Assembly (NCBI GenBank): GCA_021800745.1
Contig: JAJYYS010000001.1
Span: 1 to 64,000, forward strand
DNA from: a bacterium
GTDB taxonomy: Bacteria; SZUA-79; Acidulodesulfobacterales; Acidulodesulfobacteraceae
Direction: 5' to 3'
DNA length: 64,000 bases
Position numbers and translations under genes: made by a program. Positions 1 through 7,989 of the stretch are shown one piece after another (the stretch's first letter is position 1; each line of letters starts with the position of its first letter). The notes under the pieces were generated by a model. That model did no database searches. It was not told where the DNA came from and worked only from the letters and a program-made list of their open reading frames with translations.

Positions 1-170
1 GCGACGATAGCCATAGCGTCCATACAGACTGCCAGTTCGATCATTCGGGCTATCAAAGACGCTTCCTCCGAACGACCCGGAAGTTCATACCGATATGTAT
101 TTCTCGATAAACCCATCACTTGACAGACCCGGCGTTGTGAAATTTGAAAGATTTCAATGATCCACTGGTG
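1..170 (-). pseudogene. IS3-family transposase OrfB fragment, frameshifted, cut by window edge
   Basis: Read on the minus strand, this stretch encodes SQRRVCQVMGLSRNTYRY followed by a region ending in ARMIELA. This is the N-terminal helix-turn-helix-like part of IS3-family OrfB transposases. The expected continuation YGRYGYRR is present at 1-24 but in another frame, so one base has been lost (or misread) around 25-35. The catalytic DDE region would lie beyond the left edge. Family assignment rests on the motif order. Whether the element was mobile recently cannot be judged from here. Confidence 0.65.
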
Positions 171-285
171 GCTAAGGCCGCTCGGAAATGAAGAAAACCA
201 TCTAAATGAGTTTCAGGATGTTTCTTAGGGGAATTATTAAAGGGACGATTTATTATTTACCTGCTCGTTGAGCCGCAAGTTCCCC

Positions 286-741
286 TCAAGCAGGAAAATT
301 GTTGTATCCGTCATTCATAACCCAGTCATACGTGTAGTAATAGCGAGAGAGGGGTAAATTGGTTGAAGTGAGCACAAAAGCATCGAAAGGATTTTTACCT
401 TGATAATCGGTTTGCCCAGTTAAAGCGCTCTTAACATTGTGGATATAAATTCCAAGCAATCCGTTCCCCCTCAAAATACTTTGGTCTATTTCATACTTTA
501 CCCACCTGTTTTGAACCGTTTCCACCTCAATAAGAATTACAGTAACTGAAGTTCCATTAAGCTGATTATTTATCCATCGTGCGATTGCTTCATCGGTCTG
601 ACGTTTGACGGATTCCCAGGATGCAGAATCAACAAATCCAGCAGTTTCAATGTCCGGTTTAGTCAAACCACTATTTCGAATTTGTCCAATCCGCCAAATG
701 TCCCGATCATAATCAAAACTAAAAAATACACGACGTGCCAT
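286..741 (-). CDS. ThsB-like TIR-domain protein, probable anti-phage component
   Basis: A 151-residue protein made of a single TIR-like domain (MTH538/ThsB type, DUF1863). It opens with MARRVFFSFDYDRD, then TKPDIETAGFVD, TSVTVILIEVET, RWVKYEIDQS and GKNPFDAF, in the order seen in Thoeris ThsB proteins. Those enzymes act on NAD+ to make a nucleotide signal that activates a partner effector. That this protein does so is inferred from the family. Its stop-proximal end lies near the left edge and its start overlaps the end of the upstream membrane-protein gene by 23 bases on the same strand, so the two are probably co-translated. No classical ThsA (SIR2-SLOG or Macro) is in view. Base and codon use look richer in G+C than the genes to the right, suggesting acquisition. 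Confidence 0.8.
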   Translation of the reverse strand: MARRVFFSFDYDRDIWRIGQIRNSGLTKPDIETAGFVDSASWESVKRQTDEAIARWINNQLNGTSVTVILIEVETVQNRWVKYEIDQSILRGNGLLGIYIHNVKSALTGQTDYQGKNPFDAFVLTSTNLPLSRYYYTYDWVMNDGYNNFPA

Positions 742-1144
742 GACACACTCCCGTCATAAGATGAACAACGACGACAAAAACAATCAACGCCCCGTAGAAC
801 AAAAGCAGGGTGGTGGAGAATAGAACGGCTCCATAGCTACCCGCTTTTTTGGAGTAGCCATTGGAAGCGAGGTTGAAATCGATAGCCTTCTCCTCGGTTT
901 TGCAGACAGCCTTGTATAGTTCCCGATAGTTCTTTTCGATTTTTAGGTAGTAGGCATCAAGGAACCAGAACATCAGAACAAGAAAGTAAGCCACAGGAAC
1001 CAACCGAGGGTCGCCATCATTTAGCACGAATGCAGTAACAAGGGAAAGAACCGTTACCGACCAACCTTTGATTAAGAAAGAGTTGCCGGCCATTCGGTTG
1101 ATAATTGCCTGGATAAACTCTAGGTGTTTAAATTTTTTTCCCAT
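719..1144 (-). CDS. Small multi-pass membrane protein paired with the TIR protein
   Basis: A 141-residue protein with hydrophobic segments at about residues 25-42, 48-65 and 105-130. A charged stretch lies between them (KIEKNYRELYKAVCKTEEKA). The start MGKKFKHLEFIQAIINRMAGN is soluble. I recognise the general pattern (a HLEFIQ...INRMA...S.L.KGW head, then a helical hairpin, then D.YYL..E..YR.LY) as one that recurs beside TIR-like genes, but I cannot name a characterised family. It is the first gene of a two-gene unit, with the TIR gene starting 23 bases inside its end. By analogy with toxin effectors of NAD-derived signalling it could be a membrane-disrupting effector; that is inference. Its start codon is 16 bases from a long homopolymeric C tract. 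Confidence 0.65.
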   Translation of the reverse strand: MGKKFKHLEFIQAIINRMAGNSFLIKGWSVTVLSLVTAFVLNDGDPRLVPVAYFLVLMFWFLDAYYLKIEKNYRELYKAVCKTEEKAIDFNLASNGYSKKAGSYGAVLFSTTLLLFYGALIVFVVVVHLMTGVCHGTSCIF

Positions 1145-1162
1145 TTAATTTTTTTGAATTTT

Positions 1163-1179
1163 CCCCCCCCCCCCCCCCC
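1163..1179. repeat. 17-base C homopolymer tract
   Basis: Seventeen consecutive C residues separate the TIR module from the respiratory genes. On the minus strand this is a G tract 19 bases upstream of the membrane-protein start codon, a place where length change could alter expression. It may equally mark an assembly or rearrangement junction. Confidence 0.9.
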
Positions 1180-1214
1180 GACTTTGTCAAGAATTTTTTA
1201 GTATTAAATTTTAA

Positions 1215-1230
1215 TGTGATTTTTATCACA
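1215..1230. promoter_or_regulatory. Crp/Fnr-family operator, perfect palindrome
   Basis: The 16-base sequence TGTGATTTTTATCACA has perfectly symmetric TGTGAT/ATCACA arms. It matches CRP/DNR-type sites and lies about 80-90 bases upstream of the EB_dh gene. Near-copies flank the NO-reductase genes at 17475-17490 and 17521-17536, and another lies at 8621-8636. This points to a shared Crp/Fnr-family regulator. Confidence 0.7.
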
Positions 1231-1292
1231 TACTAAAAAATAGAACATTATTATACTAAAAAAATAAAAGACTATAGATATAACTTAATTAA

Positions 1293-1307
1293 GGGGGGGG
1301 GGAGGGG
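1293..1307. repeat. G-rich tract (G10-A-G4) at the EB_dh gene start
   Basis: Ten Gs, one A and four Gs end 4-13 bases before the possible start codons of the next gene. The tract doubles as its only Shine-Dalgarno-like sequence. It is the second long G/C homopolymer within 130 bases, which makes this boundary suspect as a junction or slippage site. Confidence 0.85.
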
Positions 1308-1310
1308 TGA

Positions 1311-1856
1311 TTGACTCAGATGGATAATATTAATTTCGAGCGTACTTTAAGGATTCTGACGGAAAATACGAAGCGGCTTTCGCCTGTATTAATAAACGCC
1401 GAAGATTCTTTATATTTCCGGTTAAAATGGAACGACGCTAACCCCGTTTTTAGAATAAAATCGCCGAATCAGTTTGTGGACGGCGCGGCGGTAGCTTTCC
1501 CTCTCTCCCCCGTAAAAGGCTATCTTCCCCCTATATGTATGGGGGGAAGCGGTCTTAAAAACGAAGTCGATATATGGCACTGGAGGGCAAATTTTAAAAA
1601 AGGTTATGCCGAAAATTTACTTTCGGGCGGGATGGGAACTATTACGATTTCGCCGGATAAGTTTTTACGTCAAGCGGCTAAATGGAAAAACGGTTACTGG
1701 TACGTTGAATTTTCAAGACCGTTAAACGATAGAAACGGCGCAATGCTCGCGCGGGATAAGGTTTATTATACTGCTTTGGGCGTATGGAACGGATTCGACC
1801 GTGAGCGCGCTATGAAGAAATCGGTATCGTACTGGTTTCCGATAAAAATTAATTAA
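1311..1856 (+). CDS. EB_dh-type heme-binding subunit of a type II DMSO-reductase-family enzyme, possibly N-truncated
   Basis: A 181-residue protein resembling the cytochrome b-type gamma subunit of ethylbenzene dehydrogenase, dimethylsulfide dehydrogenase, selenate/chlorate reductase and pNar enzymes. Visible motifs are DGAAVAFP, PPICMGGSG (with a candidate heme-ligand Met) and DIWHWRA, in family order. Characterised homologues have a signal peptide; none is visible here. Translation may begin at TTG 1311 or ATG 1320. The expected catalytic (molybdopterin) and Fe-S subunits are absent upstream, where the TIR island and homopolymers lie. The gene is followed after 21 bases by a TorD/NarJ chaperone, the usual gamma-delta order. 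The neighbouring heme d1 genes make a periplasmic nitrate reductase a plausible original function, but the substrate cannot be read from this subunit. Confidence 0.75.
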   Translation: MTQMDNINFERTLRILTENTKRLSPVLINAEDSLYFRLKWNDANPVFRIKSPNQFVDGAAVAFPLSPVKGYLPPICMGGSGLKNEVDIWHWRANFKKGYAENLLSGGMGTITISPDKFLRQAAKWKNGYWYVEFSRPLNDRNGAMLARDKVYYTALGVWNGFDRERAMKKSVSYWFPIKIN

Positions 1857-1877
1857 AACATATTAAGGTTTACCGAT

Positions 1878-2513
1878 ATGGATAAAAATTTAAAAGAACA
1901 AAAAGATTTAGCAGGTTTCAGGTTTATGTCCTACGGCTTCCTTCAGAGCGCATTTTCTTATCCGGACGACAAGATATATAAAACTATCTTAGGCAGCCCG
2001 CTGAAATTTCTTAAAGAAAAAGACGGAAGGTTTGGATTTTTCGACGATATTCCCTCTAGCGGCGATATCGAAGTTATTTATACGTCGTATTTCGACAGTA
2101 TTTACAAAAAAGAGGGCTGTTCTTTAAGAGAAGGAGAATATCTGGAGGGGAAATCCGGTATTTCTAATCTTTTACTCGAACTTAAGGGGTTTTATAAGAA
2201 TTTTGGGTTAAATCTGCCCCCGCAGGAATTACCGGATTTTATAGGCACAGAGTTTGAATTTATGCAATATCTTTCATATTTATTTTTAAAGTGCATCGAA
2301 AACGGAGATATAGAAAAAATACCTTCCGTCCTAAATGCGCAAACCGATTTTTTAAACAGACATCTTCATACGTTCATAATAAACGTTAAAGATAAATTGG
2401 GTAGGTTCTCCGAGCTTAAATTTTACCGGCAGGTTGCCGATTTCGCACAGGATTTTATTGAAACAGATATGCAGATATTAGAAGAAGAAAAAAAAGATGT
2501 ATTTTTGATTTAA
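1878..2513 (+). CDS. TorD/NarJ/DmsD-family molybdoenzyme chaperone
   Basis: A 211-residue, all-helical cytoplasmic protein of the NarJ/TorD family, which binds the signal region of molybdoenzyme catalytic subunits and helps insert the cofactor. Recognisable parts are the N-terminal FMSYGFLQSAFSYPDD, the central YTSYFDS and the PDFIGTEFEFMQYLSYL helix typical of delta subunits of type II DMSO-reductase operons. It follows the EB_dh subunit. Its presumed client, the catalytic subunit, is not in the window. The subfamily is uncertain. Confidence 0.8.
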   Translation: MDKNLKEQKDLAGFRFMSYGFLQSAFSYPDDKIYKTILGSPLKFLKEKDGRFGFFDDIPSSGDIEVIYTSYFDSIYKKEGCSLREGEYLEGKSGISNLLLELKGFYKNFGLNLPPQELPDFIGTEFEFMQYLSYLFLKCIENGDIEKIPSVLNAQTDFLNRHLHTFIINVKDKLGRFSELKFYRQVADFAQDFIETDMQILEEEKKDVFLI

Positions 2514-2546
2514 TTTATTAATTTTATATTGATAAGGAGGTAACGA

Positions 2547-4157
2547 GTGATGTTGAAGACAAAGTTTTTATTTATTTTTATTTTAACTTTAGCCGCGGTC
2601 GGTTTATTTTTAAATTTAACCCTGACTAATTCGTTTTGTTACAAAGCCTCAAATACTTACGATGCAAAATGGGCGGGAGGTTTAAAGCCCCTTAACAATG
2701 CCCAAATAAAAAAGGCAAAAAAATTATTCTTAAATAATTGCGCGTCCTGTCACGGCACTAATAGGACAGGTATTATCGGACCTGCTCTTTTGCCGGAGAC
2801 GCTTTCTTTTACAAAACTTTCGATGGTTGTCGGTATTATAAAGACCGGCTTTAAAGGAACGGCAATGCCTTCGTGGAAGGGTAAATTGAGCAACAAGGAT
2901 ATTGCTTTAATAGCCAGCTTTATTAAAACGGTCCCCCCCGGAAAAACCCCGGTATGGGGTATGAAGCAAATTAAATCGTCCGTTACGACGATAGTTCCGG
3001 CTTCATTATATCCCGATAAGCCGGTTTATAAAAACAGGCTTGGGAACATATTTTTCGTAGTAGAGAAAAACATTTCCAAAGGGGCATTTATAGACGGGGA
3101 TAACTGGACTATTATAAAGCAGATACCTATTGGTTTTGCCACTCATGAGATTAAATATACGCATAACGGCGAATTCGGGTATGCGATTGCAAGAAACGGG
3201 GTTCTCGACAAGATAGACATGTATAACTTAAAAGTCGTCGCAACCGCGAAGACTTGTTTGGATTCGAGGGGCGTTGACCCCACATATGACGGCAGATACG
3301 TATTAACCGGTTGTTATTTGCCGTATCAGGCGGTAATCGTATCCGGCATGACCTTAAAACCGCTTAAGGTAATTCGCACTAATGACGTTACCGGTCCTAC
3401 TGGGAAAAAAGTGACATCCAGAGTAGCGGCTACCGTCTATTCGCATAAATACGGCGTTTTCGCAATCGCGCTTAAGGATGCGGGGCAAGTATGGATTATT
3501 AAAGCAAGACCGCCGTTTCCGATTATTGCCAAAATCAAAGGTGTCGGTAAAATACTCCATGACGCGTATATAGATAAAACCGGCAGATATTTGCTTGTTA
3601 CGGGAATGGCGACGGGAACTATAACGGCTATAGATTTAAAAACCGATAGAATAGCGTCGAAAATGTTTGTGGGAAAAGGCGCTCATGTCGGACCCGGAGC
3701 CTGCTGGAATCTTAAAAACGGAAGAGAGGTATGCGCCACGATGCATATCTTCGCCAACGGTATGAGCATTTTTGAGATAGGCAAACCTTGGCGCGTTTTA
3801 AAAACTGTTAAAACCGCAGGACCGAGTTTGTTCGAAAGAACTTATCCGGGCTATCCTTACGTCTGGGCGGATAACGTTTTTGCCGGCAAGAAACATGACG
3901 AAATATACGTTATAAGTAAAAAACCGCCGTTTAAAGTCGTAAAAATACTTATTCCGGAAAAAGGTCCTATTGCGCTTCATCCAGAATTTTCGTGCAACGG
4001 TAAATATGTAATGATAAGCGAATGGGCTAACAAGGGTGAGCTTGTGATATATAATTCGAGGACGTTTAAAAAAGTAAAAGTTATAAAAGGTCTGGTAACC
4101 CCTACGGGGCAGTTTAACGTCGGCAACAGGTCTTTTCACGGTTGCAACGAAAAATAA
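2547..4157 (+). CDS. Cytochrome cd1 protein (NirS/NirN family)
   Basis: A 536-residue exported protein. It has an N-terminal hydrophobic segment (residues 6-28), a cytochrome c domain with CASCH (65-69) and a probable axial Met in AMPSW (107), then an eight-bladed heme d1 propeller. The d1 axial His is in GFATHE (H200). Two further His residues fit the catalytic pair of NirS: H300 in VYSHKYG and H338 in ILHDAY. NirS reduces nitrite to NO in the periplasm; its paralogue NirN dehydrogenates dihydro-heme d1 during cofactor synthesis. The retained His pair favours a nitrite reductase, but the two are hard to separate by eye. A GTG at 2547 is followed directly by ATG 2550; AGGAGG at 2535-2540 serves either. 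nirJ and nirF genes follow. Confidence 0.8.
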   Translation: MMLKTKFLFIFILTLAAVGLFLNLTLTNSFCYKASNTYDAKWAGGLKPLNNAQIKKAKKLFLNNCASCHGTNRTGIIGPALLPETLSFTKLSMVVGIIKTGFKGTAMPSWKGKLSNKDIALIASFIKTVPPGKTPVWGMKQIKSSVTTIVPASLYPDKPVYKNRLGNIFFVVEKNISKGAFIDGDNWTIIKQIPIGFATHEIKYTHNGEFGYAIARNGVLDKIDMYNLKVVATAKTCLDSRGVDPTYDGRYVLTGCYLPYQAVIVSGMTLKPLKVIRTNDVTGPTGKKVTSRVAATVYSHKYGVFAIALKDAGQVWIIKARPPFPIIAKIKGVGKILHDAYIDKTGRYLLVTGMATGTITAIDLKTDRIASKMFVGKGAHVGPGACWNLKNGREVCATMHIFANGMSIFEIGKPWRVLKTVKTAGPSLFERTYPGYPYVWADNVFAGKKHDEIYVISKKPPFKVVKILIPEKGPIALHPEFSCNGKYVMISEWANKGELVIYNSRTFKKVKVIKGLVTPTGQFNVGNRSFHGCNEK

Positions 4158-4179
4158 AGAAATGTCTAAGTCGTTCCAA

Positions 4180-4222
4180 AAATCTCCTCTCTCCCCCCGG
4201 TCGAATAAAAGAGAGGAGATTT
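4180..4222 (+). other. 13-bp-stem hairpin between the cd1 gene and nirJ
   Basis: Positions 4180-4192 and 4210-4222 are perfect reverse complements (AAATCTCCTCTCT and its complement) around a 17-base loop. No run of T follows on the plus strand, so it is not a standard terminator. It could stabilise or divide the transcript between the abundant reductase and the synthesis genes. Confidence 0.7.
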
Positions 4223-4247
4223 CTTATATAAAAGAAGGCGATTATAA

Positions 4248-5369
4248 ATGTTAAGAATTACTGGTCTTATTAAGAAAACGCTCAAAGATTTTCCAGAAAA
4301 AATTTCGCCGTCTGTCCCCGATGCAAAAATATTGATATGGAATATTACCGGAAAATGCAATTTAGCCTGTCAACACTGTTATAATCGTTCAGGTAAATTT
4401 AACGAAAACGGTTTGCCTAAAGGCACTCTCTTAAAGGTTATACCTTCCCTCAAGGAATTGGGGATAAAATCGGTTATATTATCCGGCGGGGAACCGCTTT
4501 TAAGAAGCGACGTATTCGATATAGCGTATGCTTTAAAAAAAGAAAATATAATGACGTCCCTATCGTCTAACGGCACTTTAATAAACGAAAGCAATATCGA
4601 AGAGATCAAGGAAAATTTTGATTACGTGGGAATAAGCCTTGACGGAGACGAAGAAACTCACGATAAATTCAGGGGCGCTGCGGGTTCGTTTAAAAAAGCC
4701 GCTAATGCGGTTAATTTATGCATGGAAAACGACGTTAAAGCCGGATTAAGGTTTTCCCTTACCAAATTTAATTTCGATAAATTAGATTATTTTATCGATT
4801 TAGCATTAAAGTTTAAAGTTCCTAAGATATATATATCCCATCTCGTTTATTCAGGCAGAGGCGCATCTTACGATGATTTAAGCACTGGACGATATGCCGA
4901 AATTTCCAGAAAAATTATAAATACGGCTATAAAACTTATAGAAGAAGGAAAAAAATTGGACGTCGTAACCGGCAACAGCGAAGAAGAAGCGGTAGTATTA
5001 TTAGACATATTCGGAAACAGGCATCCGAATTTAAAAGATAAATTGTATAAAAAATTAGTCCGCTGGGGTGGTAATCAGGCGGGCGTCAGGCTTATCAATA
5101 TAGATTATAACGGTTTTATCAAGCCCGACCCGTTTTACGAATACAGCGCCGGCAATATTCAATGCGACGATATATGTGAAGTTTATATGAAAGACCCCTT
5201 GTTCGTAAAACTTAAAGACAGAAAAAGATTTTTAAAAGGGCGGTGTTCTTCCTGCAAATATCTCGATATCTGCAATGGAGGCTCGAGGACAAGGGCTTAC
5301 GGCATTTATAACGATTATTTTGCCGAAGACCCCTCGTGCTATATTAATAGAGATAATTTACTAAAATAG
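4248..5369 (+). CDS. nirJ: NirJ-type radical SAM protein of heme d1 synthesis
   Basis: A 373-residue radical SAM enzyme with the CxxxCxxC cluster motif CNLACQHC (residues 37-44), a GGEP motif in ILSGGEPLLR and a C-terminal SPASM/Twitch-like Cys set (GRCSSCKYLDIC, then DPSC). NirJ removes the propionate side chains of 12,18-didecarboxysiroheme to form the keto groups of heme d1. AhbC and AhbD of alternative heme synthesis are close relatives. The phrase QAGVRLINIDYNG matches NirJ, and location among d1-propeller genes supports this assignment over AhbC/D. It is followed 7 bases later by a d1-propeller gene. Confidence 0.82.
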   Translation: MLRITGLIKKTLKDFPEKISPSVPDAKILIWNITGKCNLACQHCYNRSGKFNENGLPKGTLLKVIPSLKELGIKSVILSGGEPLLRSDVFDIAYALKKENIMTSLSSNGTLINESNIEEIKENFDYVGISLDGDEETHDKFRGAAGSFKKAANAVNLCMENDVKAGLRFSLTKFNFDKLDYFIDLALKFKVPKIYISHLVYSGRGASYDDLSTGRYAEISRKIINTAIKLIEEGKKLDVVTGNSEEEAVVLLDIFGNRHPNLKDKLYKKLVRWGGNQAGVRLINIDYNGFIKPDPFYEYSAGNIQCDDICEVYMKDPLFVKLKDRKRFLKGRCSSCKYLDICNGGSRTRAYGIYNDYFAEDPSCYINRDNLLK

Positions 5370-5376
5370 GGAACTC

Positions 5377-6771
5377 ATGAGATCTTTTAAAATTATCATC
5401 TCAATATTATTTGCCGTTTCTTTTGCAAATATATGTAATGCGGGTGCCGCCGTTAAGCCCGTAAACGTAAAAAACCTCATAGCCGTAGTCGAGGGCGGTA
5501 CCGGTAAGGTCTGGATAATGAAAGGAACGAAGATACTGGATAAGTTTAATTTCGGAGATATTCACGGAGGACTAAAATACTCCCCCTCCGGAAGGTATTT
5601 ATATCTTCCTTCCGATACCGGTTATATAGGCAAATACGACTTTTATAGAGGAAAGCTCGTTTATAAAGTAAGAGCCTGCCGTTATTTAAGAAATATCTCC
5701 CTTTCCGAAGGAGGCAGATACGTCTTAGCCGCCTGTTGGCTTCCCAAATCCATTGTCGTATTAAATTCGAAGAACTTGGAGCCTAAAAAAATAATACCGT
5801 TAAATCACAGGGTATCCGTAATTTACGGATTATTCAGAAATAACAAAGCCGTCTTTTCCTTTATGCATAAGCCCTGTATAGGCATACTGAATACCGACAC
5901 GTTTAACCTGTCTTACTATAAAATCCCCGTCCCCTTTCAGGATTTCTTCGTAGATCCTTTGGACGAATACGCCGTCGGAGGCTCGTTTAATAGGGGAGAA
6001 CTCTACGTTTTCAGCCTTAAGGATAAAAAAATAGTATGGCGTCATAGTTCAAACGGGATAGCCCATCCGGCGGGTGTGGGGTTCTGGTTTCATAAGGGAA
6101 AATTTTACTTCGCCCTTACGAGTTTAAATGCGCCTTACGTGTCGGTATGGAGAATGTATGACTGGAAGTTTATAAAAAATGTTTTTACCGGAGGCCCCGG
6201 TTTCTTCGTTAAAACAAACCCTTATACCAAATATTTATGGGTCGATAACAGTTCGGATGCGGACGTGCTTATAAACAAATATAACTTTCATACCAAGAAA
6301 TTAGTCATAAAGCATAAAGGCAACGTTATACACACCCAGTTTTCCGGCAACGAAAAATTGGCGTATATAAGCCTTTACGGAACCCACGGCGAACTTGCCG
6401 TAGCCGGCGTAAATTCCCTTAAAGTAATAAAAAAAATACCGGCTAATGACGTAATAGGCAAATACAATTACGTAAACTACCAAAGAATGAACGATGCCGC
6501 CCTGTTAGGCGAAGAGGTTTATTTTACCTACTGCTGGGGATGCCATAATCCTACGCTTCAGTCCATCGGTCCTTCTTTTGCCTACATTGCGTCCCATCTT
6601 AACGATTTCGGAATTAAAAAGCAGCTGGCAGATCCTCAAGAGTTTTCCAAAAAGCTCGGATACGAATATAACGCGATGCCCAAGTTTAATCTTAGCGGGA
6701 ACGAAGTCAAAGCGTTAATAGCTTTTATAAAAGATTCGGGAAACAGGAATTTCTGGAGGAACGGGAACTGA
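5377..6771 (+). CDS. Heme d1-type propeller with a C-terminal cytochrome c domain
   Basis: A 464-residue exported protein with a signal peptide ending near CNAGA (residue 24). The first about 370 residues form a d1-type propeller; DIHGGLKYSPSGRYLYLPSD carries a His in the position of the d1 axial ligand. A monoheme cytochrome c domain sits at the end, with CWGCH at 386-390 and a probable Met ligand in YNAMPKF. Characterised NirS and NirN carry the c domain in front of the propeller, and NirF has none, so this domain order is unusual. The gene lies in the nir cluster between nirJ and nirF. A role as an electron-transfer or dehydrogenase step in d1 maturation (NirN-like), or as a second reductase, is inferred only. 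Confidence 0.7.
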   Translation: MRSFKIIISILFAVSFANICNAGAAVKPVNVKNLIAVVEGGTGKVWIMKGTKILDKFNFGDIHGGLKYSPSGRYLYLPSDTGYIGKYDFYRGKLVYKVRACRYLRNISLSEGGRYVLAACWLPKSIVVLNSKNLEPKKIIPLNHRVSVIYGLFRNNKAVFSFMHKPCIGILNTDTFNLSYYKIPVPFQDFFVDPLDEYAVGGSFNRGELYVFSLKDKKIVWRHSSNGIAHPAGVGFWFHKGKFYFALTSLNAPYVSVWRMYDWKFIKNVFTGGPGFFVKTNPYTKYLWVDNSSDADVLINKYNFHTKKLVIKHKGNVIHTQFSGNEKLAYISLYGTHGELAVAGVNSLKVIKKIPANDVIGKYNYVNYQRMNDAALLGEEVYFTYCWGCHNPTLQSIGPSFAYIASHLNDFGIKKQLADPQEFSKKLGYEYNAMPKFNLSGNEVKALIAFIKDSGNRNFWRNGN

Positions 6772-6846
6772 AAATGCAATTTCAATATAATTAAAGTAAT
6801 AAATAAAAATAAAGAATGTTAAGGCATTATAGAGGGGGAAAATAAA

Positions 6847-7974
6847 ATGGTTTCAAGTGGAAACATAATTAAAAATTTAATAATTAATATAGTGCTGCTT
6901 ACCATATTCATTTTTACCGTTTTTATTTTAGGCAATCCCGCTTCCGCCTCCAAATATTACGTCGTAGAAAGGGCGGGGGGTTCGCTCGGCGTAATATCGC
7001 ATAACGTATTGAAAGGGCAGATAAAGCGTATAGGAAACGGAACTCATATCATAGTCTATTTCGGAAAGACTTACGGTTACGCTATAAGCAGAAACGGCTA
7101 TCTTTCAAAAATAGACCCGGTAACAGATAAGATTATACTTCAAAAAAAGGTATCGTCGGACACCGTGGATTTCTGCCTGTCGAAAAACCTTATAGCCGTT
7201 GCGGATTATAAGCCCGAAAACGTCGTAATCCTGAATAAAGAATTTAAAGTATTAAAAACGGTAAATACCGGTTCGAGAACCATAGGGGTAGAGTTCTACA
7301 AACATTACTTAGTATTCGAGCTTATGGACAAAGACCAGATATGGGTAGTTAATCTTAATAATTTTAAAGTTATAAAAAAGATAAGCCATATAGGAAAGTT
7401 TCCCATAGACGCCCTTGTTTCCGGCAACGATTATATAGCGGCTTTCCTCATAGGTCAAAAGTTCGGGGTATTAAATCTTAAAACCTTAAGATACCACGTA
7501 GTAAACTACGGCAAAAAAGGAAGCTTTCCCGGTCAGATACCCCATTACGGCATCTATTCCGTATATAACGATAGGGCTTATATTCCCGCCGTAGGAGAAA
7601 AGAAGATAGTCGTAGTTAACTTAAAAACCGAAAAGAAAATAAATTCGTTAAAACTCGCAGGATACCCTATTTTTATAATATTTTCTCCTAACCGTAAAAC
7701 GATAGCCGTTAATTACAGCGGTTCCGCCCATAACTATTTAACTCTTATAGACGCAAAAGATTTAAAGGTTATAAAAAACATAAAAGCCGGAAAAAGAATA
7801 ATGTTTATGGCTTTTTCGGGAAATAGTAAATTAATTTACGCATCCGATTACTTCGGCAACTCGGTAAACGTCTTTAACGTCCGTAACGGAAAAGAGGTTA
7901 CCGTAATTCCGGTTCAAAGTCCTTCGGGAATATTCAGGGTGCCGAAAATCGGCATTAAAAAAGATGAAAACTAA
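6847..7974 (+). CDS. nirF: NirF-like heme d1 biosynthesis protein
   Basis: A 375-residue protein with an N-terminal membrane/signal segment (residues 10-32) and a d1-type beta-propeller without any CxxCH. NGTHIIVYFGKTYGYAISRNG and SKIDPVTDKI align with NirF; the His in NGTH is the candidate heme-binding residue. NirF is a periplasmic, often lipid- or membrane-anchored protein acting late in heme d1 synthesis. It closes the cluster after nirJ and the propeller-cytochrome gene. The remaining known d1 genes (nirE, nirDLGH) are not in the window, so they must be elsewhere or replaced. Confidence 0.75.
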   Translation: MVSSGNIIKNLIINIVLLTIFIFTVFILGNPASASKYYVVERAGGSLGVISHNVLKGQIKRIGNGTHIIVYFGKTYGYAISRNGYLSKIDPVTDKIILQKKVSSDTVDFCLSKNLIAVADYKPENVVILNKEFKVLKTVNTGSRTIGVEFYKHYLVFELMDKDQIWVVNLNNFKVIKKISHIGKFPIDALVSGNDYIAAFLIGQKFGVLNLKTLRYHVVNYGKKGSFPGQIPHYGIYSVYNDRAYIPAVGEKKIVVVNLKTEKKINSLKLAGYPIFIIFSPNRKTIAVNYSGSAHNYLTLIDAKDLKVIKNIKAGKRIMFMAFSGNSKLIYASDYFGNSVNVFNVRNGKEVTVIPVQSPSGIFRVPKIGIKKDEN

Positions 7975-7989
7975 ACAATCCCTAATAAT

